Shown: positions 1-10,598 of the stretch, in pieces | How the letters are laid out: the number at the start of each line of letters is the position of its first letter | Numbering within the stretch: position 1 is the stretch's first letter | Translations under genes and position numbers: made by a program | Notes under the pieces: generated by a model | The model's input: the letters and a program-made list of their open reading frames with translations, nothing else | Databases searched by the model: none | What the model was told of the DNA's origin: nothing | Source: Spinacia oleracea | Lineage: Eukaryota; Streptophyta; Magnoliopsida; Caryophyllales; Amaranthaceae | Length of the DNA stretch: 64,000 nt | NCBI RefSeq assembly: GCF_020520425.1 | Contig: NC_079488.1 | Span: 87,835,285 to 87,899,284 of the forward strand | Direction of reading: 5' to 3'

Positions 1-693
1 GTGACAAGGTTCGGCATCCCAGAAAGTTTGGTCTTCGATCATGGAACACAGTTCGACTGCACTCCTATAAAGGATTATTGCGCTGAACTAAGAATAAAAT
101 TCGCATACGCATCTGTGTGCCATCCCCAGAGCAATGGTCAGGCAGAGGCAGCAAATAAACAAATCCTGGGAGCACTGCGAAAGAAGGTAGAAGATTTTAA
201 GGGTGCATGGGCCGACCTTATTCCAGAGATCTTATGGTCCAACAGGACCACTGAAAAAGAAGCAACAGGAGAAAGTCCTTACAAACTAGCTTTTGGGGCT
301 GAGGCGGTCCTGCCTGTCGAAGTGGGTCTACCTAGCTTTAGAGTGCAGTACTATGAGGAAGGCACTAATGAGCAGCGTATGAGGGAAGCATTAGATCTCT
401 TACCAGAAGTCAGGCTGCAAGCAGAACTCAAGTTGGCAGCAAACAAAGAAAAAATGAGCAGGGCATACAACAAGAGGGTAAAGCACAGACCTATGCAAGT
501 GGGGGATCTGGTCCTCAGAAGAACAGCTGCCACTGGAAAGGGAAAGGCAGAAGGAAAATTCTCTGCCAATTGGGAAGGACCTTACCAGATCACAAAAGAG
601 GTAGCCCCAGGCTCATACCATCTAATGACGATGGAAGGAAGAGAATTGAAGAATAGCTGGAATGCCAACATGCTAAAGAAATACTATGTATAG
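1..693 (+). CDS. Integrase C-terminal part of a Tat-type pol polyprotein
   Basis: An open frame runs from the window start to a TAG at 691-693 (230 codons visible). It carries the second half of an rve integrase core: an Asp in the DHGTQF segment near residue 14 and the conserved NGQAEAANK segment near residue 45-53, which holds the catalytic Glu of the DDE triad. It ends with a GDLVLRR segment and a WEGPY segment, the GPY/F module of Ty3/gypsy integrases. The protein would insert reverse-transcribed DNA into the genome. The N-terminal zinc-binding part and the rest of pol lie upstream of the window. The GTG at position 1 is only the window edge, not a start codon. Confidence 0.9.
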   Translation: MTRFGIPESLVFDHGTQFDCTPIKDYCAELRIKFAYASVCHPQSNGQAEAANKQILGALRKKVEDFKGAWADLIPEILWSNRTTEKEATGESPYKLAFGAEAVLPVEVGLPSFRVQYYEEGTNEQRMREALDLLPEVRLQAELKLAANKEKMSRAYNKRVKHRPMQVGDLVLRRTAATGKGKAEGKFSANWEGPYQITKEVAPGSYHLMTMEGRELKNSWNANMLKKYYV

Positions 694-952
694 ACACAAG
701 AAGTTAATACTATAACAAGGCAATAGAAGCCAGAGTAGTTCTTCACTTTTGTAATTTTCCACGCTTACAAGCATAATAAAAATTGGCCCAGCTACCTTCG
801 ATAAGAAGAAAGTGCGTCAGGTCTCTTGGAAAAGTAAAAGGTGAACGGCTAAAACTCGTAAAAAAAAAAAAGGGGAAACGCTACCCACGAATAACTTGGT
901 CTGATCAACCAAGTTATTGGGTAAGTTTTTTTCTCAACGAGATTTAAGCAAA

Positions 953-1405
953 AACGTTTCTCGAGCTTTGTCCCGGCCAAAGCCAGGACAATTCAATAAT
1001 ACGCAGCCAAAGTAGGCTGGAATAAATATGAAGATACTTTTTGAGCTTTGTCCTGGCCAAAGCCAGGACAATTCAATAATACGCAGCCAAAATAGGCTGG
1101 AATAAATATGAAGATACCTTTTGAGCTTTGTCCTGGCCAAAGCCAGGACAATTCAATCATACTCAGCCCAAAGTAGGCTGAAGTAAATACAAAAACACTT
1201 CTCGAGTTTTGTCCTGGCCAAAGCCAGGTCAATTCAATAAGGCACAGCCAAAATAGGCTGAAGCAAATGCGAAAACACTTCTCGGTTTTTGTCCTGGCCA
1301 AAGCCAGGATAACTCAACAATACACAGTCCAAAACAGGTCGAGGCGAATATAGAAATACTTTTTGAATTTTGCCCTGGCCAAAGCCAGGACAATCAAGCA
1401 TGCAA
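953..1405 (+). repeat. 80-bp tandem repeat with a hairpin in each unit
   Basis: The segment TCCTGGCCAAAGCCAGGA (first copy TCCCGGCC) recurs at 971, 1051, 1131, 1212, 1292 and about 1373, giving a period of 80-81 bp over about six copies. Each copy contains a perfect 7-bp inverted repeat, TCCTGGC and GCCAGGA, around a CAAA loop. It lies just downstream of the pol stop codon, in the 3' untranslated region of the Tat element. Such arrays are known in this lineage and have been proposed as seeds of satellite DNA. Confidence 0.92.
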
Positions 1406-1717
1406 AGTGGGTCAAATGGAAATATGGGGGAAACAAAACAATAAAAAAAAAAATAGCAAGCAAAAAGCAACAAGGTAAAAGACAGCATAAGCACGACGAG
1501 TTAACAAACAACGGGACCGGCGGCTATACCTCAAAAACTTATGCAATGTACAGCCCTACAAAAATGGCCACTGTTGATCAAAACTAAAAACGATAAATAT
1601 TATCCCCAGAAACAAATTCTTACTCTCCACGCAGGGAGGACAAAAACAACCAGAAAAAATAAACTACGCATTGGCTGAGGTAGTGCAAGATGAACATGGG
1701 GACAGCCGCCTGTGCCA
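1400..1717. other. Tat element 3' region without a recognisable gene
   Basis: AT-rich sequence between the tandem array and the first antisense coding block. Short frames overlap the repeat array on both strands, but none resembles a known protein. Confidence 0.5.
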
Positions 1718-2344
1718 TTATTGCCCAACATCATCTTCAGCATCAGACAGAGGCAATTCCCCAGGGTGAACATTTTCAACACAATGATCAGGCACCCCAT
1801 CATCTTCTGGCACCGCACCGCCCGCAGCTAGAGACGCTTGCTCGGCCTCCCTCTTCTTTCTCAAAAGCTCAACATGGAGCCCAGCCAACCAAGCAGCTTC
1901 GATTGGAGACCAGTCAAGATCAGGATGCTTTTCTTGCACTATTAGCGAAGCAGCCTTCCACCCGCCATCATAGCTCTGAGTGCGCAGAGCATACTGCTCA
2001 TCTAACCGACGGAAGTCGCGAACGGCAGCCGCAAGCTGATCTTCGATGGAGTTCTGCAGTTGGGCCATCTCATTGTCATGAGACTGCTCAACAGAGAGAA
2101 AGTCTTGCTGGAGAGCCTCAATTTTCTGCTGTCCGGTGACCAGATCAATTTGGGCCTGAGAAAAGCTAGCCTGCAGCTGATCACGCTCTTCAGTAACAAG
2201 CTTCAATTGATCATTAGCCGAAGTAAGACAGGTCAAAGATAACTCCAGATCAGCAGTGAGCTCCTCAATTCTCTTCTTTTGGGCCTCTATGTGAGCAACG
2301 TTGGCAGCAAGTCGTTTCTGGTAAACTATGAAGACTTCTGTCAA
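1718..2344 (-). CDS. Antisense ORF of the Tat element, coiled-coil block
   Basis: A 208-residue antisense frame rich in Glu, Gln, Leu and Lys in heptad-like spacing (for example KKRIEELTADLELSL and ATEERDQ-type segments), followed by an acidic tail ending in DAEDDVG. The composition predicts a long coiled coil. Coiled-coil tails of this kind are common in plant proteins annotated as putative gypsy-type transposase, which sit antisense in Tat elements. It is separated from the next block by a short GT-AG-like gap. The function is unknown; a DNA-binding or regulatory role is speculation. Treated as part of a fossil element. Confidence 0.6.
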   Translation of the reverse strand: MTEVFIVYQKRLAANVAHIEAQKKRIEELTADLELSLTCLTSANDQLKLVTEERDQLQASFSQAQIDLVTGQQKIEALQQDFLSVEQSHDNEMAQLQNSIEDQLAAAVRDFRRLDEQYALRTQSYDGGWKAASLIVQEKHPDLDWSPIEAAWLAGLHVELLRKKREAEQASLAAGGAVPEDDGVPDHCVENVHPGELPLSDAEDDVGQ

Positions 2345-2455
2345 CTCACGAACAGCGTTGCCACACTAAGAACATAGAAAAAGAGACAAGCATTATAAGT
2401 TGGTGCATAACAAAAGAAACGAACCAATGTACCAAAGGAGAAGAGAAGTAAACCA

Positions 2456-3352
2456 AGTATACCTCCATGACCTTCTGGCAGGCATTCGCCCCAGGAGTAT
2501 ACAAACGCTCTTTGGGCAGGTCGCTGGGCAACTGCAGACCTCTTAACATCCTCAGGACAAGCGTCCCGCCTTTCTCAGGGTAGTTCCCATATAAGCTTTC
2601 TGATTCGGACACATCCCAGCGCGGGACAAAAGTACGATCCGAAGCAGAAGGACCAGAGAAGATAGCAGCCAGCTCAGGGTCGGCCTGGGGACGAATGTCG
2701 AGAAATTCTTTCTCAACAAACTCCTTATGCCGACCCGTGATATGCAGGTCAAGATCATCAGCAGCCAGATCACTTCCTTGAAGCTCTTGCTCCAGAAACT
2801 GTCGAAGAGAGCTACCAGAAGTGTTGCTACGATGGGGATCAGCCGCAGAAGGGGAGGCTCGAAGTTGCTCAGCTCCACTATCAAGCCTAGGTTGTTTCCC
2901 AGGACTCTGAACAAAAGGCGGCTCCTCAGCTTCGATATCCACAGGTTCCGACGCAGAGCCCGAACAACCTGGCTGGTCACATACCTCACCAGCCACTTCC
3001 CCAAAATCATGGCCTGCATCCTCTGTCGGAGCTTCGAGCCCAGCCTCGAAATCGGCTCGGTCACGACGAGAGCCTGACAGAGCACCACGATGGGAAGCTC
3101 CGCGAGAGGTCTGCCCTCGACGAATAGGAGTGCTCGCAGAACCAGTGTTTGTAGAGGAGACCACTCGAGACACTCTGGGAACGATCCCAGAACCGCCACC
3201 CCGACCAGAACGGCGTGTAGAACTTCTCCTGCTGCCCTCTATTTGGTCAGCCAAAATTTGATACCCATTCGCAGCAGGATCGGGGGGAGCAGCGCAGATG
3301 AAAGAACCATCAGCCCGAACACCCAATTCCTCAAGATTCAAGAATCGACGAC
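2456..3352 (-). CDS. Antisense ORF of the Tat element, Ser/Arg-rich middle block
   Basis: The antisense frame over this stretch reads as a low-complexity linker with many Ser, Arg, Gly and acidic residues (for example SRRSSTRRSGRGGG), followed by a more ordered segment with RPQADPELAAIF. It has the same orientation as the neighbouring antisense blocks and is likely a separate exon of the same transcription unit. The longer open frame extends to 3644 only because it runs through a poly-T/A tract. No domain is recognised. Confidence 0.5.
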
Positions 3353-3355
3353 CTA

Positions 3356-3418
3356 AAAAAAAAAAACAAAACAAAAAAAAAAACAAAAAAAAAAACAAAA
3401 AAAAAAAAAAAAAAAAAA
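3356..3418. repeat. A-rich simple repeat
   Basis: A-runs broken by single C residues, lying in the probable intron between two antisense coding blocks. On the antisense strand it would be a pyrimidine tract before the acceptor near 3353. Confidence 0.8.
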
Positions 3419-3468
3419 CAACTCGCACAAAGAGAAAAGAAAACGTGAAGTGAGAAAGTAACACAGAA

Positions 3469-3906
3469 CTAACCTTGAGGGTGAGTAGAACAAAGAAACA
3501 TAGCGGACAGCACGTCATTCCGCAGAACATAACTTGAATGCGGAAGCCAAACACGAGGCAACCGCCCAACCTCTTTACCAGCAGCATTAAACTTGGGCTC
3601 AGATGAAAAATGCTCAAAAGCCCTCTCCTCCAAGACAGCACCATCCAAAATCTCGACTCCCTCTAGCCGAGTCCGAGGTCTAACAAAGCCCCGAGCAACA
3701 GGAAAGTCAGCAGGGACAGCGAGCCAGTAAAACCTATCCTTCCACTCCTTTTGGCCGGTAGGCATCCCATGGCAGGTCAATCTTCCACGATTGCAATAGA
3801 TGGAAAACCAGCCAATCTTGTTCCCAGTACCGCTGTTGCGCAGATGATGGACTCGCTTACAGAGAGAAAGGGTCTCAGGAAACTCCAAAAACCGACAGAC
3901 CCAAAT
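3469..3906 (-). CDS. Antisense ORF block, putative gypsy-type transposase family, distal part
   Basis: This antisense frame includes NKIGWFSIYCNRGRL and KEWKDRFYWLAV, segments typical of the plant family catalogued as putative gypsy-type transposon protein (Pfam PF04195, Transposase_28; recalled from the family pattern, not searched). It ends at the target site of the nested LTR element, and the matching proximal block lies on the far side at 13622-14562. The two blocks are reported separately and not joined. The biochemical role of the family is not established. Confidence 0.65.
   Translation of the reverse strand: MWVCRFLEFPETLSLCKRVHHLRNSGTGNKIGWFSIYCNRGRLTCHGMPTGQKEWKDRFYWLAVPADFPVARGFVRPRTRLEGVEILDGAVLEERAFEHFSSEPKFNAAGKEVGRLPRVWLPHSSYVLRNDVLSAMFLCSTHPQG
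3902..3906. repeat. Target-site duplication CAAAT, left copy
   Basis: CAAAT directly precedes the TG of the left LTR. The same five bases directly follow the CA of the right LTR at 13622-13626. A 5-bp duplication is standard for Ty3/gypsy integration. Confidence 0.95.
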
Positions 3907-6900
3907 TGTAACACCCCGACAATTCTCTCTTTTCTAAAATAACCTTTTTATAAAACGTAGAGAATTATCAAGGCATTATCGCCCGTGTGAAAACGTAACG
4001 GCTTATTCAGAATTTTGCAGCGGAAAACATAAAACTAACTTTAGGTTTATAAATAATCGATTACAGGTTTAATCCCAAAAACCAATAAAAGAAAATAAGG
4101 AAATATAAATAGTACGACAAGTTTAAAGTCCGATTAAACAAACCCAAGTCAACTTATCAAAACAAAACTAAATACAAGCTCTCTATTCCCGATCCCAATG
4201 ATGCAACATCTTCAAACCTGCAGATGGACAATGCTTATTGATCCTTAGAGACTGCTCACCAAAGATTGGGTCATCACAGGATCAATAAGGCATAGCCATG
4301 ATCAACATGCACAAGCAAAAGCACGTAATCAGCAAAGCTGAGTACTACATACTAAATCAATAATAGTCCTAACATGATTCTATATTAAATGAACAATCCT
4401 AACATGATACTAAATAAAACATAAGCAAGGATAATCAAAATATATTGACTTGAAAACTATATTTGACTGAACTAGACCTTTGTATCATTAACATTATTTT
4501 AATTGAATTAGTCAATGGACTGAGTTGTCTACTAGAAACTTCTTCTTCTTCACTAAGGAAGACGAGGTACGGGCGCGACTCCGTAAACCCCAATGACCTG
4601 CGATATCGAGGGACTTTTAAATAAAAATAGAACCGGTGATCAATCCGGCCCCAGAAAAAGCCATAGGCTACCCATGACCCCAACTCCTGATTGTCCGACA
4701 CTTTAGACGTGCACAGTCTAAAGCTATTGCTACTCATGTTCACTTTACATGACTTAACTTTTAATACTTGGTTATGACTCATCAAACATAAATATTATAT
4801 TCAACAAGTAAACACAACTTCTTTTATCTTTGAATTAAGCAAGTGATCACAGAGATGTCACACAAGACTTATTCCAATTAATTCAACCTTTCCTTTAATA
4901 CTGATCAACCCCTCTATATGGGTATAAGGTTTCAACTTACTAAACAAGGTCCTCGGCCCTTATAAAGTAGTGAAAAGCTAAAAGGGAACAATAAACAATC
5001 GATCTGAATCAATATATATAAATAATAATCTAATGTTCCCAACCAACATGTTCGCATCAATCATCCATACCAACATGCTATAATTCTCATAACGAAATAT
5101 ATATGCTTAACATGTCCATCCAACAATATTAAACATGCACTTTCAACATAACCTAGTTCATCAACAATTTCAACATAACCAAGTTCCTTAATCATTTCGA
5201 CATAACGAAGTTCATGAATCATTTCAATATGGTTTCAACAAATCACACTCATTCCAAGCACACAGGTATGTACGTACCTTGTGTAAACAAACTGATAGGC
5301 CACTTTAACACTTTCAAAAGTCGCCTAGAGAGAATTCTCCGCCTAAAACAACCAACAAATAATCCCAATCAATTTCTAATCATTGGCAACCATCATAAAG
5401 CATTCTAATTGCATCCTAAACATATTTAGAACCTTCCCCAATATCGAAACCTAAACATTTGATTTCCTAGCATCATAATTATTGAACTAGTGATTGAAAT
5501 TCGTTGAAAACTTTTTGCAAGCATCGTACTTTAAATTTTCAGCAATATAATTCATTTAAAAACTTCACCAAGGCCAATCTATGTTCCTAGTACCTCGAAA
5601 CAATAAATTTAATAATCCATACCCGTCCTACCATGATTTACAATCATAAAAACTTTGAATTTCATACTTTAAACAATCACAAATCAATATTTCAATGTAA
5701 TTAGATAATCTGAAAATTAATAACTCAATTATGCAAACCTATAATTCTGAAATTCATAATTAAATCATAAAGCTTATTATTTAAATTCAAGAAACGTAAT
5801 TTAAATTATTAAAACGTTATTAAATTCATCATTTAAACATATATGCAAATCTGAAAATTCTAATTAGATCATAAAAACATATAAATTAAATTCAAGAACA
5901 TAATTTAAATTATTAAAAGTTAATTAAAACATAATTTAAATTATTTAATTCACGTAGGGGTTTCCAGGGATTAACCAAGAAGGAGAAGGGAAGAGGCTGG
6001 CCGGAGCACAGGCGCGGCAGCAGATCGGCGGCGAGTTGAGGCACGGCGGTGCACAGGCGGTTGTGTGTGGCTGCCGCATCCAACAAAAACGAGTGAGAGA
6101 GAAGCAAGAGGACAACGAATAAGGGAGGACGAAACACATCAAGAAGGGAAAGAGAACAAAGGAGAGAGGACTACCGTGCAAGGTCGGCGGTCCAGCGACG
6201 GTGAGGTTCGCGGCGGTTGCTGGCGGCGAGGAAACTCGCGGTGGTTGTGTGGCTGGGCAAACAACAACGATTAAAAGGAAAGAAAAGCAATACCGCAATG
6301 AAGGAGGAGGAAAGGACGAAGAAGAAGGGTGGGAGTTACCGGCGTCGACAAGATTCCGGTGACGTGCAGGAGTGTCTGGCGGTGTGAGCGGCGGCAGCAA
6401 GGAGAACGGCGTGAAGGAGAGCAAGGTCTTGAGAGTTCACGTGAAGGGGAAGCAAAGTTTGAGGGTTTAGGTGTTTTTGGTTTCACGTGAAATTGAAGCA
6501 AGGAGGGGAGAGTTGTTTATGTGAGATTAGAACATGGATTGGGGTATGGGTTTACTTATTTGGGCTTTGTCAACTTGGGCTAGGACTAGAATTGAGGTTA
6601 ATCGAATCCAAAAAATAGTTAGGATTGTTTATCCAAATTCAATCGAACGCGTTTTTGTAATTCGAATTCTTTTCACGTAAAATTCTAAAATCATTTTTGA
6701 TTGCACAAACCGTTAAAATATTTCGAACATATTTAAATAAAATTAAATATACATTAAATATATAAATATAATAAAGTTCAAAAATCGTTAAATATTTAGA
6801 ACGTACTTAAAATAAAATGAATATACGTTAATTATATATTTATTACTAAAATTCATAAGTTCTATTTAAATATAAATAATATACGTTAAAAATATATTAA

Positions 6901-6929
6901 TAAAATTTATAAATTTACGGGGGATTACA
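3907..6929 (-). repeat. 3' LTR of the nested element (left copy)
   Basis: 3,023 bp, offset 6,692 bp from the right copy with no length change. Mostly AT-rich with one GC-rich island at about 5950-6500. Short frames inside it recur identically in the other copy and are not genes. The element runs on the minus strand, so this is its downstream LTR. Confidence 0.95.
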
Positions 6930-6942
6930 ATCTACCCCTCTT
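6930..6942 (-). other. Polypurine tract
   Basis: On the minus strand AAGAGGGGTAGAT directly precedes the TGTAATCCCC start of the downstream LTR, the expected place for the primer of plus-strand DNA synthesis. Confidence 0.75.
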
Positions 6943-7361
6943 AAAAGAAGTTTCGTCCCGAAACTTGACACGAAATTTCCCACATTTTCCCAAAAGCTTT
7001 TAACTTATTCTTACTAGAGAAATACTTGTGCCACCTATGTGCACTCTTTTGCCAACTCAAAGCTGTTTGTGTTACTAATGAACACATTTTCTTATGCGGA
7101 GAGTCTATTTGCTTTGCATCAACTTGTAAAATTTGCTAAAATAAGCACAGAAAATGCCACAAAATAGGTAAAAAGCGCGAATTTCTATCGCATTCTACCC
7201 CCTTAAAGAAAACGAGTTACGCCCTCGTAACTCACCTCAGGGAATAACTAACTAAAATTCTCTTTTGACGAATTCTATCCTCAAAATTCCTATATCATTA
7301 AAACTACTAACTTTAGACTTTTCACAACAGATGACGAAACAAAAGAACAAGTCACCACGAA

Positions 7362-8501
7362 TTAAATAATGCTTAACTTGCGCGGAGTTAATAGAAAAGT
7401 ACCAGAATCCATATCGGCAGATCGTTCATCCTCATTCTGATTCATCATGTACAACTTTCCTGGAGCCTTATTCGGGTTGTTGTTATCATTTGCAGGCTTA
7501 TTATAGTTCTCTTGATTGTTTTGTGCCCCTCCAGGCTTTGAATTTTGACCTCCAGACTGGTTAAACCTCACTTGGTTTCCACCTCCATTACTATTTTGTT
7601 CCTTTCTGTGCTTAGTGAAGCACTCATACTCCCTATGTCCCCTTTTCTGACAATAGTTGCAGGTCACTAATTCTCCTTTGCAGTTCTTACCAGGGTGATT
7701 GTTACTGCACATCTTGCAATAATGCACTCTCTCAGATGGGTTCGAGTTGTTGTGGTGCCCCTGATTGTTTCCTCCTTGGAAATTTCCATTTCCATTCCCA
7801 TTTCCGTTTCTATTCTTTTTAAAGTTTTCTTGGTTACCCCCAGCATTAAAATCTTTCCTCTTTTCCCCAATTACCACAGTTTTCTTTTCCCTTCTAGACT
7901 GCAGACCATAAATATGAGCAGCTCTTCCGTACACTATGTCTAAGGATGTAAAGGTTTCTCCACCTAATCCCAATTGAATTTCATCAGTCAGCCCTTGCTC
8001 AAACCTTTGAGCCTTTAGCTCCTCAGTAGCTACCACCTCAGGTGCAAACCTCGATAAAGTTATAAACTTGCTATAGTATTCAGCAATAGTCATATTCCCC
8101 ATCCTAAGGTTGATAAACTCCTGCGCTTTCTGCTTTCTCATAAAAGGAGGATAAAACTTCCCCCTCAAGGCAACTATGAATGAATCCCAATTGAATCCCT
8201 CAGCAACACTTAGTCTAGTTCCATTTTCCTTCCACCAAAGGTCAGCCTCATCTTTCAGGTAAAGGACAGCTTGACTTACTCTCATACTCCCAGGGCAACT
8301 TACAGCCTCAAATAGTTTCTCAAACTCCCTAATCCAGTTTTCCAGGAAGGTTGGGTCGGCTTGCCCCTTGTAATACGGTGGCTTAACCTTAGAAAGTCTT
8401 TCAAACATTTCCCCTGCAGAGTCGGGGCGCTCAGTTCTCTCCTGGTTTAGCTTTTCCGCCAAGAGGCGAATTGCAGCAGCTAGATCATTGTTGTTGGCCA
8501 T
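7362..8501 (-). CDS. Retrotransposon gag (capsid-nucleocapsid) protein
   Basis: An open frame of 379 codons starting MANNNDLAAAIRLL. Residues about 50-200 match the retrotransposon gag capsid family: segments YLKDEADLWWKE, FNWDSFIVALRGKFYPPF and FEQGLTDEI are typical of chromovirus gag. Residues 215-260 are Asn/Gly rich. Two zinc-knuckle-like motifs follow, CX2CX3HX4C and CX2CX4HX4C (CNYCQKRGHREYEC), then an Asn/Gln-rich tail. Gag forms the cytoplasmic particle that packages the RNA. The frame looks open throughout; no pol follows it before the LTR. Confidence 0.93.
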   Translation of the reverse strand: MANNNDLAAAIRLLAEKLNQERTERPDSAGEMFERLSKVKPPYYKGQADPTFLENWIREFEKLFEAVSCPGSMRVSQAVLYLKDEADLWWKENGTRLSVAEGFNWDSFIVALRGKFYPPFMRKQKAQEFINLRMGNMTIAEYYSKFITLSRFAPEVVATEELKAQRFEQGLTDEIQLGLGGETFTSLDIVYGRAAHIYGLQSRREKKTVVIGEKRKDFNAGGNQENFKKNRNGNGNGNGNFQGGNNQGHHNNSNPSERVHYCKMCSNNHPGKNCKGELVTCNYCQKRGHREYECFTKHRKEQNSNGGGNQVRFNQSGGQNSKPGGAQNNQENYNKPANDNNNPNKAPGKLYMMNQNEDERSADMDSGTFLLTPRKLSII

Positions 8502-9166
8502 TCTAGAACGCGACCTGCAATTAGTATATTCTACTTTAGGTTTGAAACGTCACTTACGTTATCCCATACAATTTAATACTTGAATTGACCATAAAGATCG
8601 CCTCAACCAACAATGTTCACATAAATACACATCATTTATGAAGGCACGACAATCGTTTACAAAGGTGCAACAATCATCTACAAGATGCAATCATCATTGA
8701 GAAATAATCATACTCAATAATTCACGAAAGACGTTCTCATACTGCACATAAGGCATAACATTTTGAATCATATTGGTCATGAGGGTCTAGATTGGACCCC
8801 ACTTCCTTTATGTACTCAAATCATTTAACATTATTGTGGCAATTAAATTGATCCACAATTCACATTGAGTATGCAAACAATTAATCCATGTCGTACTATC
8901 TAGAGGTTGGAGTATTATGGAATCCTCAAAATAGAATAAAGAAAAATTCCTTGGAAACTTTAACTTTTATTGCTAACTCCATAGAGGTTTATTACATCCT
9001 TGAAAATAATAAAGAACATTTCAAACTTCAATAAACTTAAACCTTAAATAGTTGTACCTTTGCTACTTATTCTTTAAAACATAAAAGAGCTAATTAACTA
9101 TTTATGACTTCAAAATATTTGTGGCCTCTTGCCTATCCATTGCTCCTGAAACTTGCGGAGTGAAAT
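8502..9166. other. Spacer between gag and the upstream ORF of the nested element
   Basis: AT-rich, with no recognisable coding content on either strand. Confidence 0.6.
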
Positions 9167-9811
9167 TTAGATCTCAAGATCATCGAACTCTTCTTCAGGG
9201 TCTTCATCGGGGTCTTCCTCAGGGTTTGCATCTTCACCCATGTCTTCATCTTGATTAGGCTCACTTGCCATCTCCTGTTCACTTTCGAACTCTGCATCCG
9301 AATCACTAGAGATCTCAATGGTTGGCTCATGAGCCGCTGGGTTAGGATTCTCTGCCTCAACACCTACATTCTCATTTTCCACAGCTACATCATTTTCCTC
9401 TAGGTCATTATTTACACTAATTCCCATAGGTTCTTCTGTAACTGAATCCCCAACATGACTCCCTACGATTTTACCGTCTCTAAACCCACTTTCTGCCGCT
9501 TCAATAACGGTGGTCAGAATTTCTGAATCATATTTCCATCTACCATCCCAAGTTCCATACTTAGCCAAGTTTGGAGTTCCATTATCAGAATGCATGTCTT
9601 TAAACTTTTCCTTGAGTTCTAGGTATGGAAATTTGTTAGGTAAGCAATTAATGATAGTGGCTGCTATGATATCCTTTCTCATTAAGATAGGTTGCCCTTG
9701 AACCTTAGCATAATATTCACATCCAAACACAATTTTCTTCACATAAATATCTGGGGTTTCTATATCAAGTTTCTCGAAGGATCCTATATTGGTATACTTG
9801 GAAAGAAACAT
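9167..9811 (-). CDS. Extra acidic ORF upstream of gag, function unknown
   Basis: 214 codons in the same orientation as gag, lying between the primer-binding site and gag. Residues 1-125 look globular and match nothing I recognise. Residues 126-214 are strongly acidic, with runs such as DEDMGEDANPEEDPDEDPEE, and end in DLEI. There is no signal peptide or membrane segment. Extra ORFs before gag are known in some plant Ty3/gypsy lineages, but I cannot assign this one to a described family. An acidic tail could mimic nucleic acid or bind chromatin proteins; that is inference only. Confidence 0.55.
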   Translation of the reverse strand: MFLSKYTNIGSFEKLDIETPDIYVKKIVFGCEYYAKVQGQPILMRKDIIAATIINCLPNKFPYLELKEKFKDMHSDNGTPNLAKYGTWDGRWKYDSEILTTVIEAAESGFRDGKIVGSHVGDSVTEEPMGISVNNDLEENDVAVENENVGVEAENPNPAAHEPTIEISSDSDAEFESEQEMASEPNQDEDMGEDANPEEDPDEDPEEEFDDLEI

Positions 9812-10580
9812 TTTATTCCTGAAATAAACAATTCAAGGTCTCACTAACGATTTTCCAGCCAAAACATAAACAAGGTTCAGTAATCGATAAGTTTGGTGGA
9901 ATCAAACAATTCTTTATGCACTTGTAAATGTAACACTTAAACAATTAGCACACGCACGTACATAACAATCAATTTCTAATGCTAGCGTTGACTAGCCACT
10001 AATGCACATATAATTCTATCTTATATGCCCTTCTTATACTACCCATCTCTCATAAGCTAAAGCATTGAAATAATTTAAATAACAAGGTAAAAGGACGCTA
10101 ATATAAGAAAATTATAACATAGAATAATAACATAAATAAAAATATAAAATAAATAAAGTAAAATAAATTAAGGAAATGCGTAGCGAATAAATTAGAAAAT
10201 AAAGTTATTAATTCGAAAAAGATTTATATTTCCTAATTAACGAATTCTAAATCTTGAAACAACTTTAAAAATAAAATAAAAATTGAACTCCTTTTTAAAA
10301 AAAATGTATTCATATTATTTTTATTTATTTGTTTGAATAATAAATAATAAAAAAAATAAAAATGTCCAAAGTATCACTTTAACTTGGAAAAATAATTTGA
10401 TTTCGAACGTAAATAAGGAATATCGTATACTTTCAAACAAGGTAAAATGAAATCGGCCCCCCAAAAAAAAAGTACCAATTTTTTTAACACTATAATACAT
10501 AGAATCTCGATTTTTAAGAAATTTATTTTAAATAACTAGATAGTTAGGCGCCTAAAATTTTTTTTTTAAAGTAAAACCTT
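9812..10580. other. Untranslated leader of the nested element
   Basis: Very AT-rich, with short AAATAAA-like words. It lies between the primer-binding site and the first ORF and would be the RNA leader. I see no gene in it. Confidence 0.6.
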
Positions 10581-10581
10581 A

Positions 10582-10595
10582 GCTTCTAGATACCA
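10582..10595 (-). other. Primer-binding site, tRNA-iMet-like
   Basis: On the minus strand, three bases inside the upstream LTR, the sequence TGGTATCTAGAAGC closely resembles TGGTATCAGAGC, the complement of the initiator-methionine tRNA 3' end used by many plant LTR elements. The match is imperfect. Confidence 0.7.
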
Positions 10596-10598
10596 CTT

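Noticed and set aside
953-1405. CRISPR-like array
   Set aside because: Repeats are contiguous 80-bp units without spacers, in a plant retrotransposon.
3907-6929. Several open frames inside the LTRs, including a 159-codon one in the GC-rich island
   Set aside because: They lie on both strands, overlap each other, recur identically only because the LTRs are identical, and have low-complexity composition.
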